Source: Streptomyces aurantiacus (GTDB lineage: Bacteria > Actinomycetota > Actinomycetes > Streptomycetales > Streptomycetaceae). Taken from it: 64,000 bases of DNA. The position numbers were made by a program, and so were the translations under genes. Position 1 is the first letter of the stretch, and each line of letters begins with the position of its first letter. The stretch is from contig NZ_CP114283.1 of NCBI RefSeq assembly GCF_027107535.1, positions 6,014,001-6,078,000 of the forward strand, given 5' to 3'. Shown piece after piece: positions 61,308 to 64,000 of this stretch. Below the pieces are notes generated by a model. That model saw only the letters and a program-made list of their open reading frames with translations, did not search any database and was not told the origin of the DNA.

Positions 61308-62009
61308 ATGCACATTGCCGAGGGTTTCCTCCCACCGGCGCACGCGATCGCCTGGGGCGTCGCGTCCGCGCCCTTCGTCGTTCACGGAGCCCGGTCACTC
61401 ACCCGTGAGGTCAAGGAGAACCCCGAGAGCACCCTGCTCCTCGGTGCCTCCGGAGCCTTCACGTTCGTCCTCTCCGCACTCAAACTGCCCTCGGTGACCG
61501 GGAGCTGCTCGCATCCCACCGGCACCGGGCTGGGTGCCATCCTCTTCCGGCCGCCGATCATGGCCGTGCTCGGCACCATCACCCTGCTCTTCCAGGCCCT
61601 GCTGCTCGCCCACGGCGGCCTGACGACACTCGGCGCGAACGTCTTCTCCATGGCGATCGTCGGGCCATGGGCCGGCTACGGCATCTACCGGCTGCTGCGG
61701 CGCTTCGACGTACCGCTGATGGTCGCGGTGTTCTTCGGCGCGTTCGTCGCCGACCTGTCCACCTACTGCGTGACCAGCGTGCAACTGGCGCTCGCGTTCC
61801 CCGACCCGAGCAGCGGCTTCCTGGGCGCACTCGGCAAGTTCGGCTCGATCTTCGCCGTCACCCAGATTCCGCTCGCGGTCAGCGAGGGCCTTCTCACCGT
61901 GCTCGTGATGCGGCTCCTGGTGCAGTCCAGCAAGGGCGAACTGACCCGGCTCGGCGTGCTCCTCACCAAGAAGCAGTCCAGGACCGAGACCGAGGCGGCG
62001 GCCCGATGA
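61308..62009 (+). CDS. cbiM: Cobalt ECF transporter S component CbiM
   Basis: 233 residues. The N-terminal [18 protein letters not shown] is the cobalt-binding signature, with the free N-terminal Met-His-Ile needed for metal binding. About seven hydrophobic segments follow. CbiM is the substrate-recognising membrane protein of the CbiMNQO importer. It follows the cobalamin riboswitch by 46 nt and overlaps cbiN by ATGA. Confidence 0.96.
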   Translation: MHIAEGFLPPAHAIAWGVASAPFVVHGARSLTREVKENPESTLLLGASGAFTFVLSALKLPSVTGSCSHPTGTGLGAILFRPPIMAVLGTITLLFQALLLAHGGLTTLGANVFSMAIVGPWAGYGIYRLLRRFDVPLMVAVFFGAFVADLSTYCVTSVQLALAFPDPSSGFLGALGKFGSIFAVTQIPLAVSEGLLTVLVMRLLVQSSKGELTRLGVLLTKKQSRTETEAAAR

Positions 62010-62461
62010 GCAGGAACACGAAGATCAACGCGCTGCTGCTCCTCGTCGTGGTCGCACTCGCCGTCCTGCCGCTGGCCCTCGGCCTCGGCGATCACAAGAA
62101 GGAGCCGTTCGCGGGCGCCGACGCAGAGGCGGAAACCGCGATCACGGAGATCGAACCCGACTACGAGCCCTGGTTCTCCCCTCTGTACGAGCCGCCGTCG
62201 GGCGAGATCGAATCAGCACTGTTCGCCCTCCAGGCCGCCCTGGGTGCCGGTGTCCTCGCCTACTACTTCGGTGTCCGCCGAGGCCGCCGCCAGGGCGAAC
62301 TGCGCGCCCGGGCACAGCAGGACGGCCAGGACTCCACGCCTGTCACCGCCCCGGACGTCACCACCCCCGCGGAGGTCACCACTTCACCGGGCAGCACCAC
62401 CGCAAAGGCCCACGAGAGCACACCCGGCAGCACAGGTGAGTCCTCGGTCGGACGGATCTGA
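62006..62461 (+). CDS. cbiN: Cobalt transport protein CbiN with extended tail
   Basis: 151 residues. Two membrane helices (about 10-28 and 74-91) flank an extracytoplasmic loop with [39 protein letters not shown], the CbiN signature. Usual CbiN is about 100 residues; here a Thr/Ser/Pro-rich cytoplasmic tail of about 50 residues is added. CbiN drives metal insertion into CbiM. ATG overlaps the cbiM stop. Confidence 0.93.
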   Translation: MSRNTKINALLLLVVVALAVLPLALGLGDHKKEPFAGADAEAETAITEIEPDYEPWFSPLYEPPSGEIESALFALQAALGAGVLAYYFGVRRGRRQGELRARAQQDGQDSTPVTAPDVTTPAEVTTSPGSTTAKAHESTPGSTGESSVGRI

Positions 62462-62467
62462 GCGTTC

Positions 62468-63217
62468 ATGCTGCCCATTGACGCGGCGGCGCACAGCAGC
62501 CGCTGGCGCCGCCGCCACCCGGTGGACAAGGCCGTCCTCGGACTGGGCCTGACCGTGCTCGCGATCTCCCTCCCGCCCTGGCCCGGCGCCGCGCTGGTCC
62601 TGCTGACGGCCCTCGCCGTGCTGCTGGGCCCGGCCGGCGTGCCCGCCCGCCGGCTGTGGCGCGCCTACCGGGTGCCACTGGGGTTCTGTGTGACCGGGGC
62701 CCTTCCCCTGCTCCTGCAGGTCGGCGGGCCCGACGGCTTCCTGACACCGGCCGGCGGCGGGCCCGTACGCGCCGGAGAACTGTTGCTGCGTACCTCCGCG
62801 GCCTCACTCGGCGTCCTGCTGTTCGCGTTCACGACCCCCCTGTCCGACCTGTTGCCGCGCCTGGTGAAGGCCGGGGTGCCCGCGCCGGTCGTCGACGTCG
62901 CCCTGGTGACGTACCGGATGAGCTTCCTGCTGCTCGACTCCGTACGGCGGATCCGGGACGCGCAGGCCGCACGGCTCGGGCACACCACACGGGCCGCCCA
63001 GTGGCGTTCGCTGGCGGGGCTCGGCGCCACCGCGTTCGTCCGGGCCTTCGACCGGGCGACACGGCTGCAGGCCGGGCTCGCCGGACGCGGTTACGACGGA
63101 ACCCTGCGCGTCCTCGTTCCGGAGGCCCGCGTCTCCGCACGCTTCACGCTCGCCAGCGTCGCGCTGCTCACGGCCGTGGCCGCCCTCACCTTCGTACTGG
63201 AAAGGCCGCTGCGATGA
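62468..63217 (+). CDS. cbiQ: ECF transporter T component CbiQ
   Basis: 249 residues with four or more membrane helices and the two Ala-Arg-Gly-type coupling motifs near the end: RRIRDAQAARLG and RATRLQAGLAGRGYDG. It links CbiM to the ATPase. It starts 6 nt after cbiN and overlaps cbiO by ATGA. Confidence 0.95.
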   Translation: MLPIDAAAHSSRWRRRHPVDKAVLGLGLTVLAISLPPWPGAALVLLTALAVLLGPAGVPARRLWRAYRVPLGFCVTGALPLLLQVGGPDGFLTPAGGGPVRAGELLLRTSAASLGVLLFAFTTPLSDLLPRLVKAGVPAPVVDVALVTYRMSFLLLDSVRRIRDAQAARLGHTTRAAQWRSLAGLGATAFVRAFDRATRLQAGLAGRGYDGTLRVLVPEARVSARFTLASVALLTAVAALTFVLERPLR

Positions 63218-64000
63218 GCGAGCCCGTGCTGGTCGCCCTGCGGGGCGCGTCCTACGCCTACGAGGACGGCCCGCCCGTGCTCAGCGACCTCGACTTCGAG
63301 GTGCGCGAGGGACGCGCGCTCGCCCTCCTCGGCCGCAACGGCAGCGGCAAGACCACCCTGATGCGACTGCTGAGCGGCGGACTGCGGCCGGACACAGGCC
63401 AGTTGGCTGTCGCGGACCAGCCGGTCCGGTACGACCGCAAGGGCCTGACCAGGCTGCGCACGACCGTCCAACTCGTGGTCCAGGATCCCGACGACCAACT
63501 GTTCGCCGCGTCCGTCGCCCAGGACGTGTCGTTCGGGCCGCTGAACCTCGGTCTGACCGCCCCCGAGGTACGGGCCCGGGTGGACGAGGCGCTCGCCGCG
63601 CTGGACATCAGCGCCCTGGCCGACCGGCCCACCCATCTGCTCTCCTACGGCCAGCGCAAACGGACCGCGATCGCGGGCGCCGTGGCGATGCGGCCGCGCG
63701 TCCTGATCCTCGACGAACCGACCGCCGGGCTCGACCCGGACGGCCAGGAACGGTTGCTCGCGGCCCTGGACGGGCTGCGCGAGAGCGGTACCACCGTGGT
63801 GATGGCGACGCACGACGTGGACCTCGCCCTGCGCTGGGCCGACGACGCCGCCCTCCTCACCCCGGCCGGAGTGTTCACCGGCCCGGCAGCCGGGACGCTG
63901 GCCCGCGCGGATCTCCTGGAGCAGGCGGGTCTGCGTCTGCCCTGGGGTGTCGCGGTCGCTCAACTCCTGCGGACGCAAGGCCTGTTGACCGACCTGTCAC
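63214..64000 (+). CDS. cbiO: ECF transporter ATPase CbiO, 3' end beyond window
   Basis: 262 codons visible with no stop before the edge. Walker A is GRNGSGKTT (Gly40-Thr49), the Q-loop QDPDDQLF, the signature LSYGQRKR (variant of LSGGQ), Walker B RVLILDEPTAGLD, and the switch His in MATHDVDLAL. It powers cobalt uptake. The visible length is close to a whole CbiO, so only the last few residues should be missing. Confidence 0.95.
   Translation, partial: MSEPVLVALRGASYAYEDGPPVLSDLDFEVREGRALALLGRNGSGKTTLMRLLSGGLRPDTGQLAVADQPVRYDRKGLTRLRTTVQLVVQDPDDQLFAASVAQDVSFGPLNLGLTAPEVRARVDEALAALDISALADRPTHLLSYGQRKRTAIAGAVAMRPRVLILDEPTAGLDPDGQERLLAALDGLRESGTTVVMATHDVDLALRWADDAALLTPAGVFTGPAAGTLARADLLEQAGLRLPWGVAVAQLLRTQGLLTDLS

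Overview
The window is chromosomal DNA from a high-GC actinomycete, almost certainly a Streptomyces. Codon third positions are strongly G/C, and the gene set is typical of the genus: WhiB-like protein, SpoIIE-type phosphatase, orphan RsbW-like ATPases, SigB/F-type sigma factor, GAF-ANTAR regulator, Tat-exported cholesterol oxidase, a CebR box, and hybrid PKS/NRPS DNA. I saw no rRNA, tRNA or CRISPR array.

Layout. (1) 1-9.4 kb: the 5' part of one giant minus-strand assembly-line gene that runs off the left edge: fatty-acyl-AMP ligase (FAAL)-ACP-KS-AT-KR-ACP-C-A. It would activate a fatty acid, extend it once with malonyl-CoA, reduce the beta-keto group and condense the chain with an amino acid. 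No tailoring genes lie to its right, so the rest of the cluster should lie to the left of the window. (2) 9.6-23.3 kb: anti-sigma-like ATPase, exported serine hydrolase, YceI protein with an operator-like palindrome, two large uncharacterised proteins, SpoIIE phosphatase, DUF2071 protein, and a DEAD-box helicase beside a CspA-type cold-shock gene. (3) 23.9-38.8 kb: a DapB-like/AhpD-like operon behind a TetR-type palindrome, cholesterol oxidase, PucR-type regulator, YihY protein, threonine aldolase with an upstream TetR regulator, small membrane proteins, a truncated DUF2252 gene, a MalT-like LuxR regulator and a Tat-exported beta-carbonic anhydrase lipoprotein. (4) 39-47 kb: an 871-bp IS5-type element inserted in the loop of a perfect 20-bp hairpin, an orphan SsuA/NrtA-type binding lipoprotein, CsbD, a second RsbW-like ATPase, hemerythrin, a WhiB-like protein, a GAF-ANTAR protein and a 1154-bp IS630-type element. 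(5) 47-54 kb: phospholipase D-like protein, SigB/F-type sigma factor, GvpU-like protein, DegT aminotransferase plus CelD-type acetyltransferase, and an H1-like lysine/alanine-rich protein. (6) 54-60.8 kb: cell-wall proteins, including a peptidoglycan-recognition/DUF1906 gene broken by three frameshifts, a secreted GH5 mannanase behind a perfect CebR box, and a DGPF-SnoaL fusion. (7) 61.1-64 kb: a cobalamin riboswitch controlling cbiMNQO, with cbiO cut by the right edge.

How it fits together: most of the middle reads as a stress and environment-response neighbourhood (partner-switch ATPases, phosphatase, sigma factor, CsbD, hemerythrin, cold-shock genes, small membrane proteins). It is punctuated by two intact insertion sequences and by two decayed genes. 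The clearest self-contained systems are the lipid-initiated PKS-NRPS, the CebR-controlled mannanase and the B12-riboswitch cobalt importer.
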